Origin: Akkermansiaceae bacterium
GTDB taxonomy: Bacteria > Verrucomicrobiota > Verrucomicrobiia > Verrucomicrobiales > Akkermansiaceae
DNA length: 34,077 nucleotides
Reading direction: 5' to 3'
Assembly: GCA_903934285.1 (NCBI GenBank)
Contig: CAIZNN010000032.1
Location: 1 to 34,077 of the forward strand
In this document: piece after piece, positions 1 through 16,289 of the stretch
Layout of the letters: every line of letters starts with the position of its first letter
Numbering within the stretch: position 1 is the first letter of the stretch
Position numbers and translations under genes: made by a program
Notes under the pieces: model-generated
Told to the model about the DNA's origin: nothing
The model's database searches: none
The model's input: only the letters and a program-made list of their open reading frames with translations

Positions 1-1
1 C

Positions 2-172
2 GACAACACCCAGACCGTCCAGTGGAGCACCAATCTAACCGAATGGAACGACCTAGCCCCGTTGCTGGTCAACGAGAACGCGGCTGATCCGGATTCGATG
101 GAGATCCGCATTCCGCTGACCAACGCGGTGGGCGGCAAGCTCTTCGGCCGTCTGAATGTGACCAAACCGTGA
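2..172 (+). CDS. C-terminal end of a secreted Verrucomicrobia-type protein (partial)
   Basis: An open frame enters from the left edge and stops at TGA 170-172, giving about 56 residues. It contains 'VQWSTNLTEWNDL' and ends 'KLFGRLNVTKP'. This pattern (a 'WSTNL.EW' strand followed by a final 'F.RL.VT' strand) is seen at the C-terminus of large secreted or autotransporter-like proteins of Verrucomicrobiota. The function cannot be told from this piece. The gene begins outside the window. A hairpin lies about 40 bp after the stop. Confidence 0.6.
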   Translation, partial: DNTQTVQWSTNLTEWNDLAPLLVNENAADPDSMEIRIPLTNAVGGKLFGRLNVTKP

Positions 173-209
173 TTTCTCCGGGGTAACGGGTTTCACTCCG
201 GGAGCCAGG

Positions 210-235
210 GGCCGCCGATCGCAAGGTCGGCGGCC
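210..235 (+). terminator. Hairpin after the first gene, possible terminator
   Basis: GGCCGCCGA (210-218) pairs perfectly with TCGGCGGCC (227-235) across an 8-nt loop. It follows the stop codon at 172 and precedes the next reading frame at 270. There is no T-run after the stem (TCATT follows), so it may be a weak or Rho-assisted terminator. Confidence 0.45.
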
Positions 236-269
236 TCATTGCGCTGCAGAGGAGGGCACCTTTGGCAAA

Positions 270-1076
270 ATGAAAAATGCCCTTGCCGATTACCGGTTGT
301 TTTCGTGGGACCAACTGCGGAATTACGAAAGTTTGTCGCGCGCCTCGAGCATGCTCACGTTCAACTCGTCGACCGGGCGACCGACCATCCGCACCTTCAA
401 GCAACAGGGCTATTCCACGCCCGGCTCGCGCGGCGAACCGGAATGGAATCCGATCATGGACGAGGACCGCTTCCGGATCCATCCGGTGTTGCTCAAACTC
501 TGCTACGTGATGAGCTACGCCACCGAGCGCATTGCCAATCCCCAGGTGGCCAGCAAGCCGCTGGCCCTGCGCTTCTATATCTATCCGTTAGAAGTGGTGG
601 ATTGGATGAACCGGCCCGATGACTACCGCAACGCGTTCAGATGGCACTACTACATCTGGGGCGAGACCGGCAAGTTTTTGGTCACACGTCACACCCTGGC
701 CAATGCGCCGCCGGCCGAGCGCGCCGTCGGCCAGGATATCCAGAACCGCTATTGGAATGGCTCGCGCGAACTCACCGCCGCCCAACTCCGCGAACTGGCC
801 ACCGCCATCGTCTGCCAAGTCAAGAAACGCGGCCCGTTCACCTCGCTCGCCGAATTTGTCAATCGCCGGCTCAGCAGCGACACCACGCTGGCCGTCAGCG
901 GCGCGCTGCAATCCGCGCTCGACGACCCGGCAGTTTCCCTCAACGAGCCATTCCGCAACGACTCGCTGAGCGGCACCGAGGCGGTCGGGTCGCTCAAGCC
1001 GGTTTACCCGCTCCCAGCGGCGGCCAAAGGACCGCGCCGCCAAGGCATCACCGGCTACGTCACCCAAGCGGATTGA
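270..1076 (+). pseudogene. Truncated Verru_Chthon cassette protein A-like remnant
   Basis: The frame runs from ATG 270 to TGA 1074-1076 (268 codons). The segment 'VKKRGPFTSLAEFVNRRL' followed by 'SGALQSALDD' matches, from memory, the conserved C-terminal region of Verru_Chthon cassette protein A, which is normally a very large protein near pilin-like genes. The frame ends at 'GYVTQAD', just where that family continues toward its C-terminus. The expected N-terminal several hundred residues are absent, and no cassette partners are seen next to it. A GGAGG lies about 15 nt before the ATG, too far to be convincing. I read this as a decayed gene with deletions at both ends. It could instead be a short stand-alone paralogue. 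The family assignment is moderately sure and the pseudogene status is inference. Confidence 0.55.
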
Positions 1077-1085
1077 GACAAAGCC

Positions 1086-1185
1086 GCAAGACTGCAAGAC
1101 GCAAGACCCAAGAGAAGAGCAGATGCAGAAGCGCTGCGCTCTCTTCTCTAGTCTTGCGTCTTGGGTCTTGTAGTCTTGCGTCTTC
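1086..1185. repeat. Inverted repeat built from GCAAGAC/GTCTTGC heptamers
   Basis: The left arm (about 1086-1119) contains repeated GCAAGAC units followed by CCAAGAGAAGAG. The right arm (about 1141-1185) contains CTCTTCTCT, then GTCTTGCGTCTTGGGTCTTG and a further GTCTTGCGTCTTC. The arms are imperfect reverse complements: AGAAGAG pairs with CTCTTCT and CAAGACCCAAG with CTTGGGTCTTG. The structure begins about ten bases after the stop of the truncated cassette protein, so it may mark the breakpoint that removed the gene's end. Confidence 0.75.
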
Positions 1186-1192
1186 TTCTTCA

Positions 1193-1468
1193 TCCGTGGT
1201 CATCATCGTCCCGCATTACCATTCAAGCCCGGCAACCGCGCGCAAAGGTGCCAAAGCATTTTCCACACAGATCAGAAACTGTGAGCCGGCGAGCCCGATC
1301 ACGGCGCCATCTGCGGCGGCATCTGCGGCGACCACTGCGGCGGCGAGCCCGCCACTGCGGCGTTTCCAGGGGAATTGCGCGCGAAATTGCCCGCCGCAGG
1401 GAATTTTTCCGATATTTGGGTTTTGCCTGACCCCATTCGCTGCCAAGATGGCTGCGGAGCACCCCCGC
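1193..1468. other. Gene-free stretch before nuoF
   Basis: No convincing gene was found here. Around 1300-1365 there is low-complexity sequence built on GCGGCG/TGCGGC. A frame continuous with nuoF stays open through the region, but its translation is Arg/Ala/Pro-rich low-complexity sequence and it lacks nuoF homology. The stretch probably holds the nuoF promoter; an AT-richer patch at about 1396-1425 is the likeliest place, but no clear -35/-10 pair is seen. Confidence 0.5.
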
Positions 1469-4908
<3,440 letters not shown>

Positions 4909-5015
4909 GCTGAGATCCTCGCCGGGCGATTCGGAAGCAACCGCGCCACGCAAAGCCTCAGCCGATCCCCTTCTTCAAGTCCCTGCCACCCCACAACGCG
5001 CCTGTCACAGGTGGC

Positions 5016-5032
5016 CCGGGCATCTTGCCCGG
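5016..5032 (+). terminator. Short hairpin downstream of thiC
   Basis: CCGGGCA (5016-5022) and TGCCCGG (5026-5032) form a 7-bp stem with a 3-nt loop, about 105 bp after the thiC stop. There is no T-run. The surrounding words look like a short dispersed repeat. The rest of 4909-5144 holds nothing else recognisable. Confidence 0.3.
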
Positions 5033-5144
5033 AGCCTCGACTCAAACCACCAAGGGTGCTACCTGGAGTCCAAGGTCAAGGCCTTCCTCCCCGCCACGGA
5101 AGTTGATTCTTGCGAAACTGTGAAACCGTGATACACATAAAGCC

Positions 5145-5393
5145 ATGAAAAACATCACCCTCGCCCTCGATGAGGAAACCTACCGCAAGGCGCGCATCGC
5201 CGCTGCCCGGCGCGACGCGTCTGTCTCATCCCTTGTAAAACAATACCTCCTGACTCTCGCGGCCACTGAGACCACCACCCAGAAGCCCGCGCATGAACTG
5301 GACACCTTGCTCGCCGAGATTGCCAGTCGTCACCCCGGCTTCACATGCCGCGACAATCTGCCCCGCGAAGCCCTCTACGAAAACCGCCGCTAA
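5145..5393 (+). CDS. VapB-like antitoxin (ribbon-helix-helix type)
   Basis: An 82-residue protein starts 'MKNITLALDEETYRKARIA', the usual beta-strand and helix of a ribbon-helix-helix DNA-binding antitoxin. Its tail 'CRDNLPREALYENRR' resembles toxin-binding tails in which a Tyr/Arg segment lies over the PIN active site. The stop TAA overlaps the next ATG by one base (TAATG), the normal coupling of an antitoxin to its toxin. The expected role is to neutralise the PIN protein and repress the shared promoter. There is no Shine-Dalgarno before the ATG. The antitoxin role rests mainly on context and N-terminal similarity. Confidence 0.8.
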   Translation: MKNITLALDEETYRKARIAAARRDASVSSLVKQYLLTLAATETTTQKPAHELDTLLAEIASRHPGFTCRDNLPREALYENRR

Positions 5394-5806
5394 TGACCTT
5401 CGTCGATACCAACATCCTCCTCTATGCGATCTCAACACAGCCAGAGGAGGCGGAAAAGAGCCAAAAAGCCAAAGCGATCCTGAGCGAGGCCGACCTCACG
5501 CTCTCGGTCCAGGTGCTACAGGAATTTTACGTTCAGGCCACCCGCCCCACCCGCGCTGATCCCTTGACCCACCAGGAGGCCACCGCACTCATCCAATACT
5601 GGCTGCGCCACCGCATCGTCCCACTCACCGTGCAGGTCATGCAGGATGCCCTCGACATCAAAAGACGCTACCAAACTTCCTATTGGGATGCCGCCATCCT
5701 CGCCGCCGCCGCCTCTGCAGGCTGTTCCGAACTCATGTCCGAAGACCTCAACCCCGGACAAAACTACGACTCCGTCCGCGTCATCAACCCGTTTTTGAAA
5801 AACTGA
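5393..5806 (+). CDS. PIN-domain ribonuclease toxin (VapC-like)
   Basis: A 137-residue PIN domain. The acidic residues expected at the Mg-dependent nuclease site are visible: Asp5 in 'MTFVDTN', Glu44 in 'VLQEFY', Asp99 in 'SYWDAAI' and Glu117/Asp118 in 'LMSEDLN'. VapC toxins cut structured RNAs such as initiator tRNA or rRNA; the target here is unknown. The start is fixed by the TAATG overlap with the antitoxin gene. The pair sits between thiC and the convergent rpoC, a typical spot for an acquired module. All catalytic positions are present, so it is probably functional. Confidence 0.88.
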   Translation: MTFVDTNILLYAISTQPEEAEKSQKAKAILSEADLTLSVQVLQEFYVQATRPTRADPLTHQEATALIQYWLRHRIVPLTVQVMQDALDIKRRYQTSYWDAAILAAAASAGCSELMSEDLNPGQNYDSVRVINPFLKN

Positions 5807-5922
5807 TTCCATGTCCTATCCACAAGTCCCTCAACAACTCTCTGATCCCATGTGAAGCTCATGCGGCGGCTTTTCCCGCAGGGGGAAAGTAGTCACAGGC
5901 CGCCGCCACAGGGCCTGACATT

Positions 5923-5969
5923 CAAACAAACACCCCGGCCTGCGGGACGCTGGCCGGGGTGTTTGTTTG
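5923..5969 (-). terminator. Strong hairpin terminator of the rpoBC operon (probably bidirectional)
   Basis: Eighteen bases at 5923-5940 are the exact reverse complement of 5952-5969, leaving an 11-nt loop. Read on the minus strand, the stem ends in GTGTTTGTTTG, giving a U-rich 3' arm about 10 bp after the rpoC stop. Its mirror symmetry means it could also end transcripts coming from the toxin-antitoxin pair on the plus strand. It is among the strongest hairpins in the window. Confidence 0.9.
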
Positions 5970-5980
5970 GATCGCGGGAC

Positions 5981-8900
5981 TCAGGCGGTGGTGGAGTCCT
6001 CGTCCTCGTCGAAGACCTCCTTGGGGATGATGATCGGCTCGGGTTCCTCGACGGTGAACTCGAAGGTGGCATCGCGGTGGCAATGGAAACCGGAACCGGC
6101 CGGGATGAGGTGGCCCATGATGACGTTCTCCTTGAAGCCGGTTAGATAATCGACCTTGCCCAAGGTGGCGGCTTCGGTGAGGACGCGGGTGGTGTCTTGG
6201 AACGAGGCGGCGGAGATGAACGAATCGGTTTCCAGCGACGCCTTGGTGATGCCCAACAAGACCGGCTCGCCCTCGGCGGGCTTGCCGCCATTGGCGAGGA
6301 TCTCGGCATTGACGCGCTTGAAAGTGGAGCGGTCGACTTGATCGCCCCAGAGGTATTGGTCGGCATCGCCCGGATCAGTGATCTTCACCTTGCGCAGCAT
6401 CTGCCTGACAATGACCTCGATGTGCTTGTCATTGATCTCCACACCTTGGACGCGATAGACGGATTGCACTTCGTTGACCAAGTGCTCCTGGAGTTCCTGG
6501 GCGCCGCAGGCTTCCAACAAATCTTCCGGTGACACCGGACCTTCGGTGATTTGGTCGCCGCGTTTGACCTGGTCGCCATCGGTGACGACGATGTGCTTGC
6601 CCATGGGGACGAGGTGATCGACTTGCTCGCCGGTGGCCGGATCGGTGACGACAACCTTTTTCTTGCCGCGCACATTGGTGCCGAAGGACACCTCGCCATC
6701 AATCTTGGCGATGACGCAGGAATCCTTGGGCTTGCGCGCTTCGAAGAGTTCGGCCACCCGCGGCAGACCACCCGTGATGTCCTTGGTGCGCGCCACCTTG
6801 CGCGGCGTCTTGGCCAGCTGGATGCCGCCGTGGACGATTTCACCTTCCTTGACGGAAAGGTGGGCCCCAACCGGAATCGAATAGCTGGCTTTGACCTCCT
6901 TGGTGACTTCGTCATAGATGACGACCTGCGGATGGAGGTCTTCCTTGTGCTCGGTAACCACCACACCTTTCTTGCCGGTTTCCTTGTCCGTTTCGTTAGC
7001 CACGGTGATCCCGGCGATCATGTCGCGGAATTCGACGCGGCCCGCCTTTTCAGTTAGGATCGGCACGTTGTACGGGTCCCAAGTGACGACGGTGTCGCCC
7101 TTCTTGACGTCCTCGCCATCCTTGATCGAGATGACCGAGCCGATGACAATGATATGACTTTCCAACTCGAGGCCGTCCTTGCCGCGGATCGAGACCGTGC
7201 CATTCTTGTTGAGCACGACCCAATGGCCATCGGCGGATTGGACGGTGCGCAGCGCCTTGTAGACCAATTGCCCCGAATGTTTCACCTTGATGATCGGTTG
7301 TTTGAAGGTGGCCGCAGCGACCCCGCCGACATGGAAGGTACGCATGGTGAGCTGGGTGCCGGGCTCGCCGATGGACTGGGCGGCGATGATGCCGACGGCT
7401 TCGCCGATCTTGACGGGCTTGCTGGTGGCCAGATTCAAGCCGTAGCAATTGGCGCAACAACCGCGATCGCTTTCGCAGGTGAGCACCGAGCGGATCTTGA
7501 GTTTGAGGCAGCCGATGCGCTCGATGGCGGTGGCTTGGACTTCGTTGACGATGTCATCGATGTCGATAATAATTTCGCCGCTGACCGGATCCTTGATCTG
7601 CTCGCACGACACGCGGCCGTAGATGCGGGTTGAGAGCGAGGCGGCTTCCTCATCGCCATCGACGATGGCCGCCACGGTGATGCCATTGGCGGTGCCGCAA
7701 TCCTGATGGGTGATGATGACGTCCTGCGCCACATCCACCAGCTTGCGGGTCATGTAGCCGGAGTCCGCGGTTTTGAGCGCGGTGTCGGACAGCCCCTTGC
7801 GGGCGCCATGGGTGGAGATGAAGTATTCCAACACCGAGAGCCCCTCGCGGAAATTCGAGATGATGGGCCGTTCGATGATTTCACCCGACGGCTTGGCCAT
7901 CAGCCCGCGCATGCCGCCGAGCTGCTTGATCTGGCTCTTGTTGCCACGCGCGCCGGAGTCCACCATCATGAACAAGGGACTCGCCTTGGGCTTGCCATCG
8001 TTGTGCTCGATTTTGCGATACAGCGCGTTGGCGATGGTGTCGGTGGCGTGGGTCCACACATCGACGATTTTCTGATAGCGCTCGCCATCGGTGATGACGC
8101 CGTTGCGATATTGTTTGGTGACCTTGTCGACATCCTCGTAGGCCTTGGCGATGACATCCTTTTTCTCCTCGGGAATGACCATGTCAACAATCCCGATGGA
8201 GGTGCCGGAGCGGGTCGCTTCCTTGAAGCCGAGGGTCTTGAGTTCATCGAGGGTCTCGACGGTTTTCTTCTGGCCGGACACCTGATAGCAGCGCCAGATG
8301 ATGTCGCCGATCTGCTTTTTGCCGACGTTGTAGTTCACAAAACCCAAGCCGGGGGGCCAGATTTCATTGAAGCGGACGCGGCCCGGGGTGGTCTCGAGGA
8401 TTTTGCTGTCATTGTCACCTAGCAAGGTCTTGCGGCCGAAGTCGGGGTTGCGGATGCGGATCCAGCAATGGTATTCGATCTTGCGCGAGGCGATGGCGAA
8501 CTCGACTTCGGACGCGTTTTCAAACAACGGCAGATGTTCCTGTTTTTCGCGGTCCTTCTGGGTGCGCAGCGGCGCCCAGGTCAGATAATAGGTGCCCAGA
8601 ATGATGTCCTGTGAGGGCACCGTGATCGGGCGGCCGGAGGCGGGCGAGAAGATGTTGTTAGGCGCGAGCATCAACTGGCGGCACTCCAACTGGGCTTCCA
8701 CCGACAGCGGCACGTGCACCGCCATCTGGTCGCCGTCGAAGTCGGCGTTGTAGGCGGTGCAGACGAGCGGATGGACGCGGATCGCCTCGCCCTCGATGAG
8801 CTTGGGCTCGAACGCCTGGATGGAGAGGCGATGCAGCGTGGGGGCGCGGTTGAGCAGGATCGGATGGCCCTTGGTGACTTCGGCGAGGATGTCCCAGACC

Positions 8901-10132
8901 TCGGTGGTCTTGCGATCGATCATTTTCTTGGCCGAGCGCACGGTGTGGCAGTAGCCGAGTTCCTTGAGGCGGCGGATGATGAACGGCTCGAACAACGTTA
9001 GAGCCATCTTCTTGGGCAGCCCGCACTGGCCGAGCTTGAGGTCCGGCCCGACGACGATGACCGAGCGGCCCGAGTAGTCGACGCGTTTGCCTAGCAGATT
9101 CTGGCGGAAGCGGCCGCCCTTGCCCTTGAGCATGTCGCTGAGGGATTTGAGCGGGCGGTTGCCGGCGCCGGTGACCGCGCGGCCGTGGCGGCCATTGTCA
9201 AAGAGCGCGTCGACGGCCTCCTGCAACATGCGCTTTTCATTGCGGATGATGACCTCCGGGGTTTTGAGCAGGAGCAGGTTCTTGAGGCGGTTGTTGCGGT
9301 TGATGACGCGCCGATAGAGGTCGTTGAGGTCGGAGGTGGCGAAGCGGCCGCCTTCGAGGGGCACCAGCGGGCGGAGGTCCGGCGGGATGACCGGCAGCAC
9401 GGTTTGGACCATCCATTCGGGGCGCGACTTGGACGCGGCAAACCCCTGGGTGATTTTCAAACGCTTGGCGAATTTCTTGCGGTTCTGCTTGGACTTGGTG
9501 GTGGCCAGTTCCTCTTCGAGCACCTTGGCCAGCGCGGTTAGGTCCACTTGCTTGAGCAGATCCTGCAACGCCTCGGCACCCATGCCGGCGCGGAACGAGC
9601 CGTCGCCATAGGTGTCTTCGGCCTCGCGCAACTCGGTTTCAGTTAGCAGCTGGCCGAGTTCCAGCGCGGTGTTGCCCGGCTCGGTGACGATGTAATCCTC
9701 ATAATAGATGACGCGTTCCAACTGGCGGGCGCTGATATCGAGCAACAGGCCGATGCGCGAAGGCATGCACTTGTAGAACCAGATATGGGACACCGGCACG
9801 GCGAGCTCGATGTGACCCATGCGCTCGCGGCGCACGCGGCTGAGGGTGACCTCCACGCCGCAACGGTCGCAGATGACGCCCTTGTGTTTGATGCGCTTGT
9901 ACTTGCCGCAGGCGCACTCCCAGTCGCGGGTGGGCCCGAAGATACGCTCGCAGAACAGGCCGCCCTTTTCCGGCTTGAATGTCCGGTAGTTGATGGTTTC
10001 GGGGTTTTTCACCTCGCCCTTGGACCAGGAGCGGATGATTTCCGGCGAGGCCACGGTGATGGAAACCTGGTCAAAGGCTTCCGGGCGTTCGTCAACGCCG
10101 AAGAGTTCGCGAAGGTTGGTGTCAACACTCAT
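5981..10132 (-). CDS. rpoC: DNA-directed RNA polymerase subunit beta'
   Basis: The 1383-residue product is the catalytic beta' subunit of RNA polymerase. The N-terminal zinc site is Cys73, Cys75, Cys88 and Cys91. The absolutely conserved NADFDGDQ motif is at 462-469, with the Mg-binding aspartates 464, 466 and 468. The second zinc-type cysteine cluster ('[11 protein letters not shown]') and the trigger-loop/bridge-helix region are intact. The end is an acidic tail '[12 protein letters not shown]'. It starts 47 bp after rpoB and has no Shine-Dalgarno. A strong terminator follows at once, so rpsL/rpsG are not in the same operon. Confidence 0.98.
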   Translation of the reverse strand: MSVDTNLRELFGVDERPEAFDQVSITVASPEIIRSWSKGEVKNPETINYRTFKPEKGGLFCERIFGPTRDWECACGKYKRIKHKGVICDRCGVEVTLSRVRRERMGHIELAVPVSHIWFYKCMPSRIGLLLDISARQLERVIYYEDYIVTEPGNTALELGQLLTETELREAEDTYGDGSFRAGMGAEALQDLLKQVDLTALAKVLEEELATTKSKQNRKKFAKRLKITQGFAASKSRPEWMVQTVLPVIPPDLRPLVPLEGGRFATSDLNDLYRRVINRNNRLKNLLLLKTPEVIIRNEKRMLQEAVDALFDNGRHGRAVTGAGNRPLKSLSDMLKGKGGRFRQNLLGKRVDYSGRSVIVVGPDLKLGQCGLPKKMALTLFEPFIIRRLKELGYCHTVRSAKKMIDRKTTEVWDILAEVTKGHPILLNRAPTLHRLSIQAFEPKLIEGEAIRVHPLVCTAYNADFDGDQMAVHVPLSVEAQLECRQLMLAPNNIFSPASGRPITVPSQDIILGTYYLTWAPLRTQKDREKQEHLPLFENASEVEFAIASRKIEYHCWIRIRNPDFGRKTLLGDNDSKILETTPGRVRFNEIWPPGLGFVNYNVGKKQIGDIIWRCYQVSGQKKTVETLDELKTLGFKEATRSGTSIGIVDMVIPEEKKDVIAKAYEDVDKVTKQYRNGVITDGERYQKIVDVWTHATDTIANALYRKIEHNDGKPKASPLFMMVDSGARGNKSQIKQLGGMRGLMAKPSGEIIERPIISNFREGLSVLEYFISTHGARKGLSDTALKTADSGYMTRKLVDVAQDVIITHQDCGTANGITVAAIVDGDEEAASLSTRIYGRVSCEQIKDPVSGEIIIDIDDIVNEVQATAIERIGCLKLKIRSVLTCESDRGCCANCYGLNLATSKPVKIGEAVGIIAAQSIGEPGTQLTMRTFHVGGVAAATFKQPIIKVKHSGQLVYKALRTVQSADGHWVVLNKNGTVSIRGKDGLELESHIIVIGSVISIKDGEDVKKGDTVVTWDPYNVPILTEKAGRVEFRDMIAGITVANETDKETGKKGVVVTEHKEDLHPQVVIYDEVTKEVKASYSIPVGAHLSVKEGEIVHGGIQLAKTPRKVARTKDITGGLPRVAELFEARKPKDSCVIAKIDGEVSFGTNVRGKKKVVVTDPATGEQVDHLVPMGKHIVVTDGDQVKRGDQITEGPVSPEDLLEACGAQELQEHLVNEVQSVYRVQGVEINDKHIEVIVRQMLRKVKITDPGDADQYLWGDQVDRSTFKRVNAEILANGGKPAEGEPVLLGITKASLETDSFISAASFQDTTRVLTEAATLGKVDYLTGFKENVIMGHLIPAGSGFHCHRDATFEFTVEEPEPIIIPKEVFDEDEDSTTA

Positions 10133-10179
10133 AATAGGACAAATTTGTTAGAATGGGAATAGGGGTTCGCGGGCTCAAA

Positions 10180-14127
<3,948 letters not shown>

Positions 14128-14275
14128 GGCGTGTAGTAGTATTCTTTCTTACAAGTTAAGCCCGAGCCGCGGACGGTCTCAGGCGAGGGTGATTTTCAGA
14201 CGGTGAAGGGAATGACGGGAGCGGAGCGAAAGCACAGGGATAAGTTGAAATCTCGAGCCGGTCTCGGCAGGAAGT

Positions 14276-14303
14276 CCCGGGGCTGGCATGCGCCAACCCC
14301 GGG
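14276..14303 (-). promoter_or_regulatory. Strand-specific hairpin between rplL and rpoB
   Basis: On the minus-strand RNA, CCCGGGG-U-UGGC pairs with GCCA-G-CCCCGGG across a 4-nt loop: 11 Watson-Crick pairs plus one G-U pair. On the plus strand that same position would be a C-A mismatch, so the fold fits the transcribed strand better. The rplL-rpoB gap in E. coli holds a partial attenuator and an RNase III site, and this hairpin is probably the functional counterpart. No T-run follows, so complete termination is unlikely. Confidence 0.6.
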
Positions 14304-14319
14304 CAAATCCGTGATGGGG

Positions 14320-14694
14320 TTACTTGAGTTCGATTTTGGCACCAGCCTCCTCGAGCTTTTTCTTGGCGACCTCGGCGGCGTCTTTACCGACGCCTTCCAG
14401 GATCTTTGCCGGAGCGCTCTCGACGAGTTTCTTGGCATCAGCCAGGCCCAAGCCGGGAACCACTTCGCGCACCACCTTGATGACGGCGATTTTGTTGGGC
14501 CCGACGTCGGTGAGGACGACGTCAAATTCGGTTTTTTCTTCGACGGCTTCAGCAGCAGCAGCCGGGCCCGCCATCATGGCGACCGGTGCGGCGGCGGAGA
14601 CGCCCCAAGTTTCTTCCAGTTGTTTCACCAGATCGACGGCTTCCAGGACGGTAAGCTTGCCGAGTTGTTCTACGAGTTGTTCGATGTTTGCCAT
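14320..14694 (-). CDS. rplL: 50S ribosomal protein L7/L12
   Basis: L7/L12 forms the stalk of the large ribosomal subunit and recruits translation GTPases. The 124-residue product has an N-terminal dimerisation helix region, a hinge rich in Ala/Pro/Met around residues 36-52, and the C-terminal globular domain ('[20 protein letters not shown]', '[20 protein letters not shown]'). A longer frame extends 28 codons upstream, but '[11 protein letters not shown]' is the family start. This start has a clear AAGGAG 8 nt upstream, the only strong Shine-Dalgarno in the operon. That fits the need for several copies of this protein per ribosome. Confidence 0.97.
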   Translation of the reverse strand: MANIEQLVEQLGKLTVLEAVDLVKQLEETWGVSAAAPVAMMAGPAAAAEAVEEKTEFDVVLTDVGPNKIAVIKVVREVVPGLGLADAKKLVESAPAKILEGVGKDAAEVAKKKLEEAGAKIELK

Positions 14695-14826
14695 TGTATA
14701 TGCTCCTTGTGCGGTATCGTCGCTCCCGGAGCCTCCGGGAATTTCAGTGCGGCAGCCGCCGCTCCGACGAGGAACCATTGGGTGTTCAGGCGGTGGCGCG
14801 GAGACGCTGCCGCCATCAGTTCAGAT

Positions 14827-15465
14827 TTATTCGGGGGATGCGGCCGGGGTGACGGCTTCAGCAGCGGGCGCTTCGGCAGCGGGTGCTTCGGCGGCGGGCG
14901 CTTCGGCGCCGGGTGCTTCGGCGGCGGGTGCTTCGGCAGCGGGTGCTTCGGCTTCGGTGGGGGCGTCGGCCTCGGTGGTCGACTCGTCGACGTCGGGGTT
15001 GAATTTGTTTTTGAGGACGCGGGCGATGCGGGTGGCCGGTTCGTTGATGGTGCCCAACAATTGTGAGAGCACCGCCTCGCGCGACGGGATATCGGCGATG
15101 GCCTTGAGCTTGGCGGTGTCGAGCACCGCATTGCCGAGGATGCCGACGCGCATTTCAGGTTTCTTGAACTCTTTTTCGAAGTTCTTGATAGCCTTGGCGG
15201 CGGCAAACACTTCGCTCTCGCCAGTGACGAAGGCGGTTTGGCCGATGAGTTCGCAGCCGATGTCGGGCAAGCCGGCTTCGGTGAGCACCTTGCGCATGTA
15301 GCTGTTTTTGGCGACGATGCAGGAGGCGCCGACGGCGAAGAGACGGTTGCGCAATTCGCTGAATTGCTTGACCTTGAGGCCGGTGTAGTCAATGACAATC
15401 AGATAGGGAGAGGCATTGACGCGCTCCAGCAGGCCGGTGATGATGATTTGCTTATCAGGATTCAT
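14827..15465 (-). CDS. rplJ: 50S ribosomal protein L10 with Ala/Glu/Pro-rich tail
   Basis: L10 anchors the L7/L12 dimers to the ribosome. Residues 1 to about 170 follow the family ('NASPYLIVIDYTGLKVKQF', 'VAKNSYMRKVL', 'GQTAFVTGES'). After the L12-binding helix there is an extra tail of about 40 residues made of AEAPA-type repeats, so the 212-residue protein is clearly longer than the usual ~165. The tail is encoded by 15-bp tandem units. The gene lies 20 bp after rplA and 132 bp before rplL. Translation lacks a Shine-Dalgarno. Confidence 0.96.
   Translation of the reverse strand: MNPDKQIIITGLLERVNASPYLIVIDYTGLKVKQFSELRNRLFAVGASCIVAKNSYMRKVLTEAGLPDIGCELIGQTAFVTGESEVFAAAKAIKNFEKEFKKPEMRVGILGNAVLDTAKLKAIADIPSREAVLSQLLGTINEPATRIARVLKNKFNPDVDESTTEADAPTEAEAPAAEAPAAEAPGAEAPAAEAPAAEAPAAEAVTPAASPE
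14855..14959 (-). repeat. 15-bp tandem repeat inside rplJ
   Basis: About seven consecutive 15-bp units of the form GCTTCGGCAGCGGGT (plus-strand reading) run from 14855 to about 14959; the last is degenerate. They encode the EAPAA repeats of the L10 tail. Because the unit is a multiple of three, copy-number changes keep the frame open. Confidence 0.9.
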
Positions 15466-15485
15466 GGTCGATGGCGGGCCGGGGG

Positions 15486-16193
15486 TTAGGCAGAGGCTTT
15501 GGTATAGATGCTGGCTTCAAGCGGCAGCCCTGGCAGCATCGAAGCGGCGAGGGTGACACTGCGGATGTAGCCGCCTTTGGCGGCGGCCGGTTTGGCGCGG
15601 ACCACGCCATCGACGAAGGCGAGACCGTTTTCCAACAGTTGCACCGCCTCGAAGGAGGCCTTGCCGATAGAGCCGGACACATTGCCGTTCTTGTCGAGTT
15701 TGAAGTCGATGCGGCCGGCTTTCACTTCGCGCACCGCCTTGGCGGTGTCGTCGGTGACGGTGCCAGTCTTGGGGTTGGGCATCAAGCCGCGGGGGCCGAG
15801 GATACGGGCGATTTTGCGCACTTCGGCCATGGCATCCGGGGTGGCGATGGCGGAGTCGAAGTCGGTGAAGCCATCCTGCACGCGCTTGATGAGATCTTCG
15901 AAGCCGACATGCTCGGCGCCGGCGGCGATGGCGGCCTCGGCGGCCACCCCTTGGGCGAAGACGGCGACCCGGACATTGCGGCCGGTGCCGTGGGGGAGGG
16001 AAACGGATCCGCGCACCATCTGATCGCTCTTCCTGGGATCCACGCCGAGGTGGAAGGAGAGGGTGATGGTGGGGGTGAATTTGGGCGCCGGGAATTGCTT
16101 CACGGTGCTGATTGCGTCAGGGAGCGAGTAACTCTTGCCGGGTTCGACAAGTGCCACTGCCTTCTGGTAGCGTTTGCTGCGGTGTTTGGCCAT
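15486..16193 (-). CDS. rplA: 50S ribosomal protein L1
   Basis: L1 forms the second stalk of the large subunit, near the E site, and in many bacteria represses its own operon by binding mRNA. The 235-residue product has the expected family landmarks: 'MAKHRSKRYQKA', 'HLGVDPRKSDQMVRG', 'ILGPRGLMPNPKTGTV', 'GRIDFKLDKNGN' and 'GGYIRSVTLAASM'. The length is usual. The 96-bp gap to rplK contains two small hairpins. There is no Shine-Dalgarno before ATG 16193. Confidence 0.97.
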   Translation of the reverse strand: MAKHRSKRYQKAVALVEPGKSYSLPDAISTVKQFPAPKFTPTITLSFHLGVDPRKSDQMVRGSVSLPHGTGRNVRVAVFAQGVAAEAAIAAGAEHVGFEDLIKRVQDGFTDFDSAIATPDAMAEVRKIARILGPRGLMPNPKTGTVTDDTAKAVREVKAGRIDFKLDKNGNVSGSIGKASFEAVQLLENGLAFVDGVVRAKPAAAKGGYIRSVTLAASMLPGLPLEASIYTKASA

Positions 16194-16222
16194 GGGGGGT
16201 GTTGGTTTGCAGTGCGGTCGGA

Positions 16223-16280
16223 TGCCACCGGATGTGGCACCCTCCTGCGGGGGGCCGGACTCACGCTGGGCAAGTCCGGC
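16223..16280 (-). promoter_or_regulatory. Two hairpins in the rplK-rplA spacer
   Basis: TGCCAC/GTGGCA (16223-16228 with 16234-16239) forms a 6-bp stem with a 5-nt loop. GCCGGACT/AGTCCGGC (16254-16261 with 16273-16280) forms an 8-bp stem with an 11-nt loop. They lie in the mRNA between rplK and rplA. A role in L1-mediated feedback or mRNA processing is possible but not shown by a recognised L1-site consensus. Confidence 0.4.
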
Positions 16281-16289
16281 GGAGAGGGG

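Noticed and set aside
1295..1365. GCGGC-rich short repeats as a possible CRISPR or minisatellite
   Set aside because: The units are irregular, have no spacers, and look like ordinary low-complexity GC-rich DNA.
641..1468. Upstream in-frame extension of nuoF back to 641
   Set aside because: The extension overlaps the cassette remnant and the heptamer repeat and translates to low-complexity Arg/Ser/Pro sequence. NuoF similarity starts after 1469.
5981..10162. Several plus-strand frames across rpoC (for example 7706-8422)
   Set aside because: All are antisense to rpoC and show no family motif.
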